A stretch of DNA of 51,313 nt from Streptomyces atratus (GCF_900119365.1 NZ_FPJO01000039.1:1-51313), one strand, 5' to 3'; positions 8,195-17,252 are shown, numbered from the stretch's first letter. Notes: generated from the sequence alone by a model not told the origin. Numbers and translations: made by a program.

Positions 8195-8255
8195 TGTCGG
8201 AAACCACCCCGACGACCGTTCACCGACGTTGATTTCCGACGCGAGCTGTCGACAG
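8195..8255. promoter_or_regulatory. res-like recombination site upstream of the resolvase
   Basis: Inverted arms GTCGGAAA (8196-8203) and TTTCCGAC (8233-8240) are followed by the palindrome CTGTCGACAG (8246-8255), immediately upstream of the resolvase start. This is where Tn3 elements keep res subsites. The call rests on position and symmetry only. Confidence 0.4.
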
Positions 8256-9122
8256 TGCCCACCTGCGGGTTCGCAATCACGCGCGCGAGTGTCGACAGAC
8301 GGTCGTTAGCGTCAGTGATCTCCGCCTGACGAGAAGAGCACAGGGCCGCGAGCAGTGTGATCCGGGCGTCCTCGGCGGTGTCCCGGAAGTCCGAGGGGTA
8401 CATCTTGATCGCCCTCGACCGCCACGCGGCCAGCAGCTTCTCCGAACAGTCCGCGAACAGCCCCTCAGGAAACCCGAGTCTGCGTACGTCGTTCAGCTTG
8501 GTGATCTCCGTCAGCAGCGAGTCCAGCCCCACCGCACCGGGATCACGCTTGAGCAAGGCCAGCAGGTCGGCACCGTCCTCGTTGTCCTCCGCAACCAGTG
8601 CAAGCAGCCGTGCCACGCCGATATCCCCAGGCGCTCGATGGTCCGGGCGCAGAACACCTTCTCGATCCGGGTCCGGCCCGGCGGCTCGATCTTCCTCGCC
8701 CGGCACTCGACCAGCAGGGCCTCCCGCTGCCGGTCCTCCACCAGCTCTACCGGGCACACCTCCACCGCCAGCCACGCCGTTGGCCGCTCCTCGTCGTCCA
8801 GCGTCGCAGGCCGGAACTTCAAGGTTTCCCGGATCTGCTTACGGTGCCGCTTCGCCCCCGCCAGGTCGTACTTCGCAAGCTCAGTCGCAGGGACCTTCAC
8901 CAGACCGGCGACGTACTCGACAGCGGGCTGCGGGAACTCCTCGATGAACTCCGGGAACCGGCCCTCCATCTCGAAGAACTTGAGCATCAGGCAAAAGCCG
9001 AGCCGGGTCGGACCGGTCTTGTTCGCCACCAGGTCCCAGTCGCCGTCCACCAGCGTCCAGCACGCCACCACGTCTTCCGGCGACCACTCCTGCCGCACAC
9101 CCGCCCCATTTCGTCGCCCCAC
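8204..9122 (-). pseudogene. Tn3-family transposase, N-terminal part only (DUF4158)
   Basis: From about 9100 the minus strand encodes RQEWSPEDVVACWTLVDGDW, ANKTGPTRLGFCLMLKFFEM, VEYVAGLVKVPATELAKYDL and WLAVEVCPVELVEDRQREAL. This is the DUF4158 N-terminal domain of Tn3-family transposases. A frameshift near 8625 moves the sequence to another frame (VARLLALVAEDNEDGADLLA, EGLFADCSEKLLAAWRSRAI, LLAALCSSRQAEITDANDRL). It ends at the res-like region after ~300 residues. The ~700-residue catalytic part is deleted. The 3' end of a tnpA of the same family appears, in the opposite orientation, at 12187 and 17297. Confidence 0.82.
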
Positions 9123-9190
9123 CCTGGGATTCGCTCGTTCAGCCCAACAAGGCGCACGACGACGAGAAACGGGAGATCTGCCCCAGTGAG

Positions 9191-9242
9191 AGCTACCGGC
9201 GGGTTACTTGCTCTCCGGTGTCCGAGCCAGGACTACGGGGCC
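9191..9242 (-). repeat. right inverted repeat of the Tn3-like derivative
   Basis: It starts AGCTACCGGCGGGTTACTTG and ends CTACGGGGCC. It is the inverted partner of 7662-7713. Confidence 0.75.
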
Positions 9243-9364
9243 TGTTTACAGACAAGCCTGGCCAGGCACACCCGCCCCTCCGAACGGGGCAGCAGCTCGA
9301 GTACCCGATCCACGAGGCTGACGGAGCCCAGACGGCACGAACCGTAGTGGCTACGGGATGCCGG

Positions 9365-9927
9365 CTACTGCCGGGCGAGCCCGGCCGGGTCGATCGCGAA
9401 GGGGAACGGGGCATCGAGCCGGGTGACCTCGCCGGACAGAGCGGTTGCCTGCTCGACGTACCGGCCGTTCTCCAGCTCGGTGATGACGAGCCGGGGCGCC
9501 GGGTCGAATTCCAGGCGCCAGTAGTGCGGGATCGCGGCCTCGGCGTAGAGCATGGGCTTGAACTTCCGGTCCATCGTCTTGTTGCCGGGTGAGACCAGCT
9601 CGACCACGAGCTGGACGGCTTCGGCGTCGATGCTGACACCGTCGTCGACGGTCGCACCGGCATCGGCGACCACGATGTCCGGCACCACCAGGCCGGACGG
9701 CAGGGTCACGTTGATGGCTTCCAGGATCTCGACCGGTGCGCCGACGGCGCGGGCCGCGGCGTCCAGGGCCACGTGGAGCCGGAAGGACGCACGCTGGTGG
9801 CGCAGGCCGGGGCGGGGGACATCACCAGGGACTCCCCCAGCAGCTCGTACCGGACACTGCGGTCCTCCGGCAGCGCGAGGACGTCGGCGACGGTCCACGG
9901 CCCGGTGTAATCGGTTGCAACGCTCAT
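9365..9927 (-). pseudogene. Uma2-family (PD-(D/E)XK-like) endonuclease, frameshifted
   Basis: ATG 9927 has a GGAGG site and gives MSVATDYTGPWTVADVLALP and SVRYELLGESLVMSPAP. One base is then missing near 9820, and the rest runs in the next frame: LRHQRASFRLHVALDAAARA, VPDIVVADAG, VQLVVELVSPGNKTMDRKFK, YAEAAIPHYWRLEF. The Uma2/DUF820 core (E in YELLGE, PDI, ELVSPGN, K-x-Y) is complete apart from the frameshift. Uma2 proteins are very numerous in Streptomyces and of unknown role. The single-base lesion could also be a sequencing error. Intact length would be ~187 residues. Confidence 0.8.
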
Positions 9928-10280
9928 TCCCTCCACCTCCTCATCCGCACGGCACTGCCAGTGCGACCCGGACCGGTGCCGGGTGTCTCCTGGCAGGCTC
10001 GACGGTGATCGTCGGTCCCGCGGAAGCAGGTCGGGATCGCCGTCGCGGGGCCCCGGCCCCGTTGTGCCGGGGTGGATGTGACAGCGAGGGGCGGGGTCCT
10101 GGAGCCGGTCGTGCTCAGCCGGTGCCGCCGGGGTGGCGGACGTGGCGCAGGCGGTGGTTCCACGGCCGGTGACGGGTACGGGTACGTACCCGTACCCTCA
10201 GCCGCCCAAGACGGAGGCGCCCGTCTCCTCCCAAGCAGAAACACGCAGGACAACTGCCGCTGAATCCGAGACCATCAGCC
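9928..10280. other. intergenic region holding a perfect 24-bp palindrome
   Basis: I see no gene in these 353 bases. The region lies between the divergent Uma2 remnant and the unrecognised gene at 10281. Its only clear structure is the palindrome at 10174-10197. Confidence 0.5.
10174..10197. repeat. perfect 24-bp palindrome
   Basis: Each half is GGGTACGGGTAC, followed directly by its reverse complement with no spacer. The half itself is a GGGTAC direct repeat. It lies 83 bp before the start of the 231-residue gene. It may be an operator for a dimeric or tetrameric repressor, or a cruciform-type structural site. Confidence 0.7.
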
Positions 10281-10976
10281 ATGACCACAGAACCGCGTCT
10301 GTCCCTCCGCATCGTCGTGCCACCGCTCGGAAGCCGACAAGGCGCCGTGGAATGCCGACCGATCATCAACGGACGGGACATCCTGGCCGAGGTGTTCGAC
10401 GAGGGCCCAGCAGATGACCCTCGGTATCTGCTGGGACCGAATGCGCCGCTTCACGCGACGGACACCCCTCGTGAGGTTCGGCTTGCTGAGGCCGAGTGCA
10501 CGGAAGGATGCTGCGGCGCTGTCTACGTGACCCTCAGGCGGGAAGGGCAACACGTGATCTGGAGCGGCTGGCGCAACCCGGATGAAGATGATGTCGATCT
10601 CCCAGAGCTCCGATTCGACGTCAACCAGTACGAAGCGGAGGTCCACCGGGCTTCGACAGACCACAGCTGGGAGTGGCCGGCCCGCACAGTCGCCAGGCTT
10701 CTGGAGGAAAGGCTCCGGGAGCATGCCGGCTCGCTGACGACCTGGGAATGTGAACTGGGAGCCGTCTCAGCCTGGCACTGGGAACCTGACCAGATCAACG
10801 TCTTCCTGTTTCACCCCGGCCGTTCCGCGATCAGGGAAGGCCGTCCCTGGCTTCAGTTCAGAATGACCCTTCCGATCTCCGGAGACGACCCGGCTGACCA
10901 AGTAGAGCGCCTTGAGGCGCGTCTCACGGCCGAGGACCCCCGCGAGGTCGCCGAGGTCTGCGGCGGTTCGGCGTAG
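10281..10976 (+). CDS. unrecognised 231-residue protein
   Basis: From ATG 10281 (MTTEPRLSLRIVVPPLGSRQ) to the stop before 10977, with codon-like composition throughout and no frameshift. I do not recognise the family. Visible features are an acidic, soluble sequence, a CTEGCCGAVYVTLRRE segment with three Cys near residues 74-79, Trp-rich stretches (VIWSGWRNPDEDD, HSWEWPARTVARLLEERL), no signal peptide and no membrane segment. The layout of N-terminal beta-rich half and amphipathic C-terminal half resembles immunity-type or SMI1-like helper proteins, but I cannot support that. The 24-bp palindrome upstream may regulate it. Confidence 0.65.
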   Translation: MTTEPRLSLRIVVPPLGSRQGAVECRPIINGRDILAEVFDEGPADDPRYLLGPNAPLHATDTPREVRLAEAECTEGCCGAVYVTLRREGQHVIWSGWRNPDEDDVDLPELRFDVNQYEAEVHRASTDHSWEWPARTVARLLEERLREHAGSLTTWECELGAVSAWHWEPDQINVFLFHPGRSAIREGRPWLQFRMTLPISGDDPADQVERLEARLTAEDPREVAEVCGGSA

Positions 10977-11303
10977 CCTACTGGCGAGGTCGCGTATTCA
11001 ACTGTCGTCAGTTCGCCGAGGAGTCCAACCGGCTGGTGACCTTGTGTGATCGTCAGCTGCGTACGGCTCCGCGTCCCGCCGGTCTCCTTGACGAGGCGGT
11101 TGGTGCCCCTGTCGTGGTAGCCGAGAGCGTTCGCGACAACGGGGAAGGCAGTTCGAGGAGCCGCTGTTCGGATGGCGGCACCGCGGGCGGCTGCGACCGG
11201 GACACCGATCCCGCCCATGAGCGCGGAAAGGTGGCCGGGACGGGCCGGCTGGGGAAGAGCCAGCGGGGTGCCTGATTGGTGGCGCCGAACCGGGTGCCGT
11301 CGG
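10977..11303. other. non-coding region carrying a repeat shared with 19.4 kb
   Basis: No gene is supported. Bases ~11030-11100 (CCTTGTGTGATCG...CGTACGGCTCCGCGTCCCGCC) are nearly the same as ~19397-19465, the DNA downstream of the DUF2785 gene. This marks a duplicated 3' flank. Confidence 0.55.
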
Positions 11304-11445
11304 TCAGCGTCTGACGATCCGGTCGAGGACGGTGGCGATGCCGGACTTGACCGCGTCGCGGTGGTGGAGGGGTTCCGCGGGCAGTTCGCTGGTGGGGCGC
11401 ACACCCCGGTCGGCGAGGATGTAGAGCAGGCGCAGGATGCGCAGG
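11030..11445 (-). repeat. duplicated DUF2785 3' segment, copy 1
   Basis: Two blocks, ~11030-11100 and 11300-11445, match 19397-19465 and 19545-19690 in the same orientation. The second block encodes the DUF2785 C-terminus (LLYILADRGVRPTSELPA, then TVLDRIVRR). The DNA between the blocks has diverged. Confidence 0.75.
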
Positions 11446-12132
11446 CTCCGGTCGGTGACCATCTTGGCGGTGATGCCGAGCGTCTCGCCGATCTCGGCGT
11501 AGTCGTACCCTTCGCAGACCATGCGGAGCATGTGGCGTGTGTGCTCCGGCAGGGACGCCAAGAAGTCGTTCAACCAGGCGTTCACAAGCACGGATTCGAC
11601 CTCGAACGGGGAGCTGCCGGTCCACCAGGGCGTCAGGTCCACGGCCCAGTCGTTCATCACGCCCAGTTCCGCGAGTCGGCGGTCTCGCTGGAAACACCAC
11701 CACCAGTAGTGGCGCGGGAAGGACGGTCGACACCACCCTTCCAGGCGGTGCCGCGTCCAGCGGGGTCGCCGCGAGCAACGTCCACTCGCGTCGCAATTGA
11801 GCGATGGACGCGCCATCACGCCAGGCATGCAGAATCGCGGCAACCACCGCGAGGTCATCGGTGCTGCCGAAAGCACCCCACCGCCAGCCGGAGGGCCCGG
11901 AGATCTCGATACGGAACTCGCGTTCGTCGATGTTGGTCGCATAGACAGTGAACCGTGCCTCCCCACGCGCGCAGCATGCGACGACCGCGGGATCGAACCC
12001 CTCAACGGGATCCATCGGCTCGCCACCATCCCCGCGCCGAGCCGCCTCGCGGCCCAACGCCTCTCCCAGGCCGCCTGGCACAGCCAACTCCGGATAGAGC
12101 TCGCTCGACACATCAGTGGAACGTTCGTTCAT
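11304..12132 (-). pseudogene. three-way chimera: DUF6193-like / sigma region 4-like / DUF2785 C-terminus
   Basis: ATG 12132 opens MNERSTDVSSELYPELAVPG. The next ~140 residues (FRIEISGPSGWRWGAFGSTD, VVAAILHAWRDGASIAQLRR) resemble DUF6193. Near 11700 the frame shifts to a piece with a sigma-70 region 4-like HTH (LNDFLASLPEHTRHMLRMVC, GYDYAEIGETLGITAKMVTD). After RSLRILRL it continues as the C-terminal 45 residues of a DUF2785 protein, almost identical to the end of the gene at 19548. It appears to be a product of recombination between unrelated genes. No single function is expected. Confidence 0.65.
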
Positions 12133-12186
12133 GCACACACCGTAGGCCGTGGGAGTTCAGGAGCCGTGGGATCCACAGCGATACGC

Positions 12187-12348
12187 GGCCTGCGCCGGGA
12201 GATCCACAGCGGGCTCCAGGTCGTGGAGAACTGGAACAGCGCCAACACGGTCCTCCACTACGGCAAGGACGGCGCTCTGACCGGCCCGGCCAAGGAACAC
12301 GCCGAGACCTCGATGCTCGCCCTGCACCTGCTCCAGTCCGCGCTCGTC
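12187..12348 (+). pseudogene. Tn3-family transposase 3' region, first piece
   Basis: Translation gives LRREIHSGLQVVENWNSANT, VLHYGKDGALTGPAKEHAET and SMLALHLLQSALV. This is the conserved C-terminal block of Tn3 DDE transposases (NW/ENWN...HYGKDG). The homologous sequence breaks at 12348. Its natural continuation (HVNTLLLQQVLAEPAW) resumes at 17297 in the same orientation and frame. The 5' part of the gene is missing. Confidence 0.85.
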
Positions 12349-12427
12349 TACCTGTTGACTGAACTACCGGGAGAGTTTGCCCAGTTCAGCGGATAGTCCG
12401 CGAAGCGGGTGACTATGGTCCCGCCCC

Positions 12428-13668
12428 GTGATCGAGAGACATGGACAAGGTCGGGATCTGCGCTCGTCGGTCGTACCGCGGGTCGGGTCGCTCCCGGAGA
12501 CCGGCGATGTGTGGGAGCCGTACCGGCTGCTTGATCCGGCCGGGGTGGTCGTCGAGCCGGTCGCGGTGTATCTGAAGGACCTGCAAGGGATCGGACGGCC
12601 CGCGACTACGCAACGGTCGTACGGGATGGACCTGCTGCGCTGGTTCCGCTTTCTGTGGGCGGTCCGGACGCCCTGGGATCAAGCGACCCGGGAGGAGGCA
12701 CGGGACTTCTCCCGCTGGATCCAGATCAGCGACAAGCCGAGACAGGTCGGCGCTTCTGCCACGTCGGCGGTCCTGAACCCGGTGACGGGGAAGGCAGGGC
12801 CGGGCCGCACGTACGCGCCGACCACCCGCGGCCACAGCGAGAGCGTGCTGCGCGGTTTCTACGACTTCCACAGCGATGCCGGGTCGGGGCCGATGGTCAA
12901 TCCGTTCCCGCTGGCCCGACGTGGTGGCCGGGCCCATGCCCACCACAACCCGATGGACCTCTACCGCAACGAGCGGTCAGGTCTCTATCGCCCCCGGCAT
13001 GTCCAGCGGGTGCCGCGCAGTATCCCGGACGAGAAGTTCAACGAGCTGTTCGCTCAGCTCGGCTCTCACCGGGACCGCGCCCTGGTGGCCTTCTGGGTGT
13101 CCACCGGCGCGCGGGCTTCGGAACTGCTGGGCGGGCGTTACGGCGACGCCGACCCCGGCCAGCAGCTGATCACCGTGGTCCGCAAAGGCACGCGGGCGAT
13201 CCAGCAGCTGCCGGCCTCGCCGGACGCCTTCGTCTGGCTGCGGCTCTACCAGGCACAGATGCACGGCCTGGCGCCCACGGGGATCGATGATCCGCTGTGG
13301 TGGACGCTTCGGCGCCCCTTCCGGGAACTCGGCTATCACGCCGCCTACCGGATGTTCAGCCCGGCGAACGCCGCCCTGGGGGCCAACTGGTCGTTGCACG
13401 ATCTGCGGCACACCGCGGCCTACCGAATGGCCCGCGACCCCGGCATGTCGCTCGCCGACGTGCAATGGGTCCTCGGCCACGCCCATCTGAGTACGACTCA
13501 GCTTTACCTGACGCCACTCACCGAGGACGTGATCGCGGGAGTGCTCGCGCACCATGCCCGCCGGTCAGCAGCCGCCTACGCGGCGACAACGGTACCGACG
13601 GACGGGCCGTCGGCGCTGTCGTATCGGCCGGAAGCACTGAACATCCTGTTCGGGGGGGAACCGCGTGA
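12428..13668 (+). pseudogene. tyrosine recombinase/integrase 1 (Tn554 TnpA-like), 3' frame disturbed
   Basis: From GTG 12428: core-binding domain with TTQRSYGMDLLRWFRFLWAV, then catalytic domain residues Arg (STGARASELLGG), His-x-x-Arg (HDLRHTAAYRM), His (VLGHAHLST) and Tyr (QLYLTPL), all present. After FGGEP the frame fails to meet the TGA at 13666-13668. It runs on to 14647 as a meaningless 739-codon ORF. One extra G in the G7 tract at 13652-13658 would give FGGGTA-stop, with the TGA overlapping the GTG of the next gene, the expected coupled arrangement. The lesion follows the catalytic core, so activity might remain. Confidence 0.75.
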
Positions 13669-15966
13669 CCACGCAGGTGCTGACCACGGCACGCTCCGCA
13701 CCGCGGCAGCCCAGCCCGGAGGTGGCGGCGATGCTGAAGAGCTTCCCGCCCCGCGGTCCCGAACAGCGCTGGAAGGCCACCGGGCAGTCACGCGAACAGG
13801 CGATGGAACGACTGCTCGCGCCGCCGTTTGTTCTGACATCCTCGGCCTCCCAGTCCAAGCGCAGGACCGGTCTGACCAAGACTCTGGCGTGGCTGGAGCG
13901 GTTTCCCGGACATACCTGGCAGGACCGCTGGAACGCCAGCGGCGCGGACCCGGCCGGCAACATCGCCTGGCGGCACATGGCGATCACCTGGCTCCAGTCC
14001 ACCGGCTGGTCCTACCAGAACCCGAAAACCGATTTCGACATCCTGGGCAGCGGCATGCTGACGCTGATCAGCGGCGATGTCATCCGGCCCAGTCTGGCGT
14101 GGTTACTGACTCCGGGCACGGTGCAGATCCTGACCGCCGAGATGGCTCGCAGTCGCGACCCGCACGGATTCGCCGCCCTGGCGGCTGTCTGCCGGACCGA
14201 CCCTGCCAACACCCACACCAAGGACGGCGCACTGCGGCGGATCGCCACCATCATGGCCGCCAAGGGCGGCACGGTCCGCGACATCACCGTCGGGGACTGC
14301 CTGGAACTGGCGGACCTCCTGCTCAGCATGGGCAGCCGCAAGGTCGACACGAGCGTGTACTTCTACCGGCTGCTGCACGCCACCGGGGTCTTCCCGGAGG
14401 CGGCCCCGGCGACGGTCCGGGTCTTCAACCCCAAGAACCAGGGGCAGATCAGCATCGAGCAGATGATCGACCGCTACGGCATCGCCTGCCGGCCGATCCG
14501 GGACCTGCTGGTCGACTACCTGCGCGAACGCGCTCTCTCGCTCGACTACACCTCGCTGCGAGCGGTGGCCTTCGGCCTAGGCAAGCTGTTCTGGAGGGAC
14601 CTGGAGGACCACCACCCCGGGATCGACTCCCTGCGCCTGGCACCTGACGTCGCCGCAGCATGGAAACAGCGGGTCGCGATGAAGACGGCCCGCAGCAAGA
14701 CGGCCGACGGCGACATTGTCGAGACACAGGTTCCGCGCGCCGACCGCGGCATGAACCACCTGGCTGCCGTGCGGGCCTTCTACCTCGACGTCGCACAGTG
14801 GGCCATGGACGATCCCGCGCGCTGGGGCGTCTGGGCGGCGCCCTGTCCCATCCGCGAGGAGGAGATGTCCCGCAAGAAAGAACAGTCCGGCCGCAAGTCG
14901 CGCATGGATCAGCGCACACGCGAGCGGCTACCCGTCCTCCCACTCCTGGTGCGGACAGTCGACGCTGAACGCCGACAGGCCGCCGAGCGGCTGGAGACCG
15001 CACAGAACACCACTCCGGGAGCTGACTTCACCGCAGCCGGCCAGCACTGGCACCGGCCGGTCACCAAGAACCCCACGGCCAAGGTCTGGGCCCAGGCCCC
15101 CGCGACCGGGCGACGCCATGACCTCACGCTGGAGGAGCATCGGGCGTTCTGGTCCTGGGCGACCGTCGAGGTCCTGCGGCACACCGGAATCCGCGTCGAA
15201 GAGCTGACCGAGCTCTCCCACCACAGCCTCGTCCAATACCGGCTGCCCAACACCGGCGAGCTCATCCCGCTCCTGCACATCGCCCCGTCCAAGACCGATG
15301 CCGAGCGCTTGCTCGTCATCTCCCCGGAGCTCGCCGACGTGCTCAGCACGATCATCAGCCGCGTGCGCGACGCGAACGGCGCCGTCCCCCTCGTCGTCTC
15401 CTACGACACCCACGAACGTGTCTGGAACCCGCCGATGCCGCTGCTGTTCCAGCGCCACATCGGCGTGGAGAACCGGCCGATCCCTGCCGCCGGGATCAGA
15501 GACCTGCTCAACGACGCGCTTTCCCGCACCGGACTCACCGACGCCAGCAACCGACCGCTGACCTTCAGCCCCCACGACTTCCGAAGGCTGTTCATCACGG
15601 ACGCGATCATGAACGGGATGCCGCCTCACATCGCCCAACTTGTGGTAGGTCACCGCGACATCAACACCACCATGGGATACAAGGCGGTCTACCCCGAGGA
15701 GGTCATCAACGGCCACCGGGCGTTCATCGCCCGGCGCCGCCCAACGCGACCGGATCGTGCAGATCCGCGACAACCTGCTCGACCGAATAGCGGAAGCCGA
15801 ACGCGAGGGCTGGCGCGGCGAGGTCGAGGGTCTCAACGTCAGCCTCGCCGGAGCGGAGCAGAAGCTCGCCCAGGTCGACGAGCGGTTCACTGTCGATCTC
15901 GGCCTGCCGACCTTCCGCGAAGTCGCCTGCCGCACGGTCGCCGCAAGCGAGCGGCCAAGGGCCTGA
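13665..15966 (+). pseudogene. tyrosine recombinase/integrase 2 (Tn554 TnpB-like), C-terminus deleted/frameshifted
   Basis: Start GTG 13665 (MTTQVLTTARSAPRQPSPEV), overlapping the expected stop of integrase 1. The ~690-residue main body is intact. Catalytic residues are Arg in VLRHTGIRVEELTEL, Lys in PSKTDAERLL, HDFRRLFITDA, VVGHRDINTTMGY and Tyr in GYKAVYPEE. After FIARRR (15744) sequence is missing. The usual cysteine-rich C-terminal region is gone, and the remaining tail (AQRDRIVQIRDNLLDRIAEA ... GLPTFREVACRTV, ending 15966) is in another frame. The original frame runs to 16388 across the opposite-strand DUF6194 gene, which is unlikely to be real coding. Confidence 0.75.
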
Positions 15967-16004
15967 ACCGGGTCATAGTGAAGATCAGAGAACGCGCCCG
16001 GCCA

Positions 16005-16466
16005 TCACCCAGTACGTCGCTCATGGCGCGAACGTGCGAGGTGATAGGCATTGCGGAGCAGCTCGCAGGTTGCCGTATCGGTCCGTCGGCCCGGATTCAC
16101 CACCGCGAGCCAGCCAACGGAGCCGTAGACGGGGTGTGCCATCACGGCATCGGTGACGCTGGGGTCGTCGTCGATGGCTGGTTCGCGCGGCGCGTGGCCG
16201 GTCCGGTCGACGAAGGCTTCCTTCCCAGCGGCGATATTGACGCGGAACGTATCCGGGCGGTCCAGGCGCGATCTCTCGTCGCCTGGGTAGTTCTTCGTCA
16301 CGATCGTCGCGAACGGTTGAGTCGTTTTCGGCGCGACACCGTCAGGAGAGTAGTAGAAGAACGTATCCCCCCAACTGATCTCTGGTGAGCCGTCGTCGAG
16401 TCCCGGCCTGATGGCCAGGACTCCATCGAGGTCCTGCATGAAGTCGATGATTTCGTCGATGGTCAT
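16005..16466 (-). CDS. DUF6194 family protein
   Basis: 153 residues from ATG 16466: MTIDEIIDFMQDLDGVLAIR, then PEISWGDTFFYYSPDG, QPFATIVTKNYPGDERSRLD, FRVNIAAGKEAFVDRTGHAP and MAHPVYGSVGWLAVVNPG. This is a full-length DUF6194 protein, soluble and of unknown biochemical function. The fold may be YjbR/MmcQ-like (short acidic alpha/beta protein with a GWLAVVNP block), but that is inference. It lies divergent to the MerR gene within the Tn554-like element, so the two are probably cargo acquired together. Confidence 0.85.
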   Translation of the reverse strand: MTIDEIIDFMQDLDGVLAIRPGLDDGSPEISWGDTFFYYSPDGVAPKTTQPFATIVTKNYPGDERSRLDRPDTFRVNIAAGKEAFVDRTGHAPREPAIDDDPSVTDAVMAHPVYGSVGWLAVVNPGRRTDTATCELLRNAYHLARSRHERRTG

Positions 16467-16529
16467 GTGCTCAAGCGTTTCATTAAGGTGCTTGTGGAGA
16501 CTTTGAGCCGAAAGGCAAGGGGGGAACGG

Positions 16530-17252
16530 GTGCCAACTCTCAAGTCGTCGGCCATGCGCACAGTCGACGTCGCGCGACGTGCCGGATACTCAGTTCAGCA
16601 GGTGCGCAATCTCGAGCGCGACGGTGTGCTGCCGCTGGCGACGCGCACAGCTGCGGGCTACCGGATCTACGGAGAGATTCACTTACATTCCGCGCTGTCC
16701 TACCGAGCCCTCGCATTCGGCACGGGTCCGATTGAGGCCAAGCGGATTGTTCGTGCTGTACATCAGTGCCCGACCTCGGAGGTACTTGCACTTCTCGACG
16801 CGGCACACGCCCGACTCGACCGGGAGCGTACGGACCTCAAGCTTGCCAAGGAGGCGGCAGAGGCGATCTCTGCCGAGCCCATCGAAGACGTACGCCTATC
16901 GGACTCGATGGGCGTCTCCGAACTCGCCGCCGCGCTCGGAGTGCGCCCATCGACATTGCGGCACTGGGACGCCGAGGGGCTCGTTGTTCCCGACCGGGTC
17001 CCCCCACGAGGAACGCGACGATACTCACCGGCTCAAGCTCGGGATGCCCGGATCGTCCACCAGCTACGCAGCGCCGGGCACCGCATCGACCCACTCCGGG
17101 CCCTGATGCCGGGCCTTCGGCACGGGCACCGATGGGAAGACGTCCGAGCCGCGCTGGCGGCCCGAGACGCGAGCATCGCGGTTCGCTCCCATGCGCTCCT
17201 CGACGCTACCGCCGCGCTCACTGCCGTCCTCGCTGCCGCAACTCAGACGTGA
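16530..17252 (+). CDS. MerR-family regulator with two MerR DNA-binding domains
   Basis: About 240 residues from GTG 16530, chosen for the strong GGGGGGA ribosome site 5-9 bases upstream. An ATG at 16554 (MRTVDVARRAGYSVQQVRNL) is an alternative. First MerR HTH, residues ~9-75: VDVARRAGYSVQQVRNLERD, TAAGYRIY. Second, residues ~125-195: MGVSELAAALGVRPSTLRHW, PRGTRRYSPAQARDARIVHQ. The linker (ALLDAAHARLDRERTDLKLA) is a coiled helix. Tandem MerR proteins occur in Streptomyces. The divergent DUF6194 gene 64 bp away is the likely target. It has no metal-binding Cys cluster, so an effector cannot be named. Confidence 0.85.
   Translation: MPTLKSSAMRTVDVARRAGYSVQQVRNLERDGVLPLATRTAAGYRIYGEIHLHSALSYRALAFGTGPIEAKRIVRAVHQCPTSEVLALLDAAHARLDRERTDLKLAKEAAEAISAEPIEDVRLSDSMGVSELAAALGVRPSTLRHWDAEGLVVPDRVPPRGTRRYSPAQARDARIVHQLRSAGHRIDPLRALMPGLRHGHRWEDVRAALAARDASIAVRSHALLDATAALTAVLAAATQT

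Larger units (their letters stand above)
7662..9242. mobile_element. decayed Tn3-family derivative bounded by 52-bp inverted repeats
   Basis: Left end 7662-7713 and right end 9191-9242 are near-identical inverted repeats of 52 bp (4 mismatches by eye), sharing GCAAGTAACCCGCCGGTAGC. Between them lie a truncated tnpA (minus), a res-like site and a shortened resolvase (minus). The ends do not start with the canonical GGGG of Tn3 and no 5-bp target duplication is obvious, so the exact boundary is uncertain. It looks like a non-autonomous deletion derivative. Confidence 0.6.

Noticed and set aside
7657..9247. A 5-bp target duplication around the Tn3 derivative
   Set aside because: The bases outside the 52-bp repeats (TTCTC on the left, TGTTT on the right) do not match, so the claim was not made.
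9193..9663. A minus-strand ORF overlapping the Uma2 gene and the right inverted repeat
   Set aside because: Ser/Arg/Pro-rich out-of-frame reading of the Uma2 pseudogene.
12428..14647. A 739-residue fused recombinase
   Set aside because: Residues after ~410 are an out-of-frame reading of the second recombinase. A one-base indel at the G7 tract explains it better.
13665..16388. A 907-residue second recombinase
   Set aside because: The frame beyond 15744 has no homology and overlaps the DUF6194 gene on the other strand, while the true tail continues in another frame.
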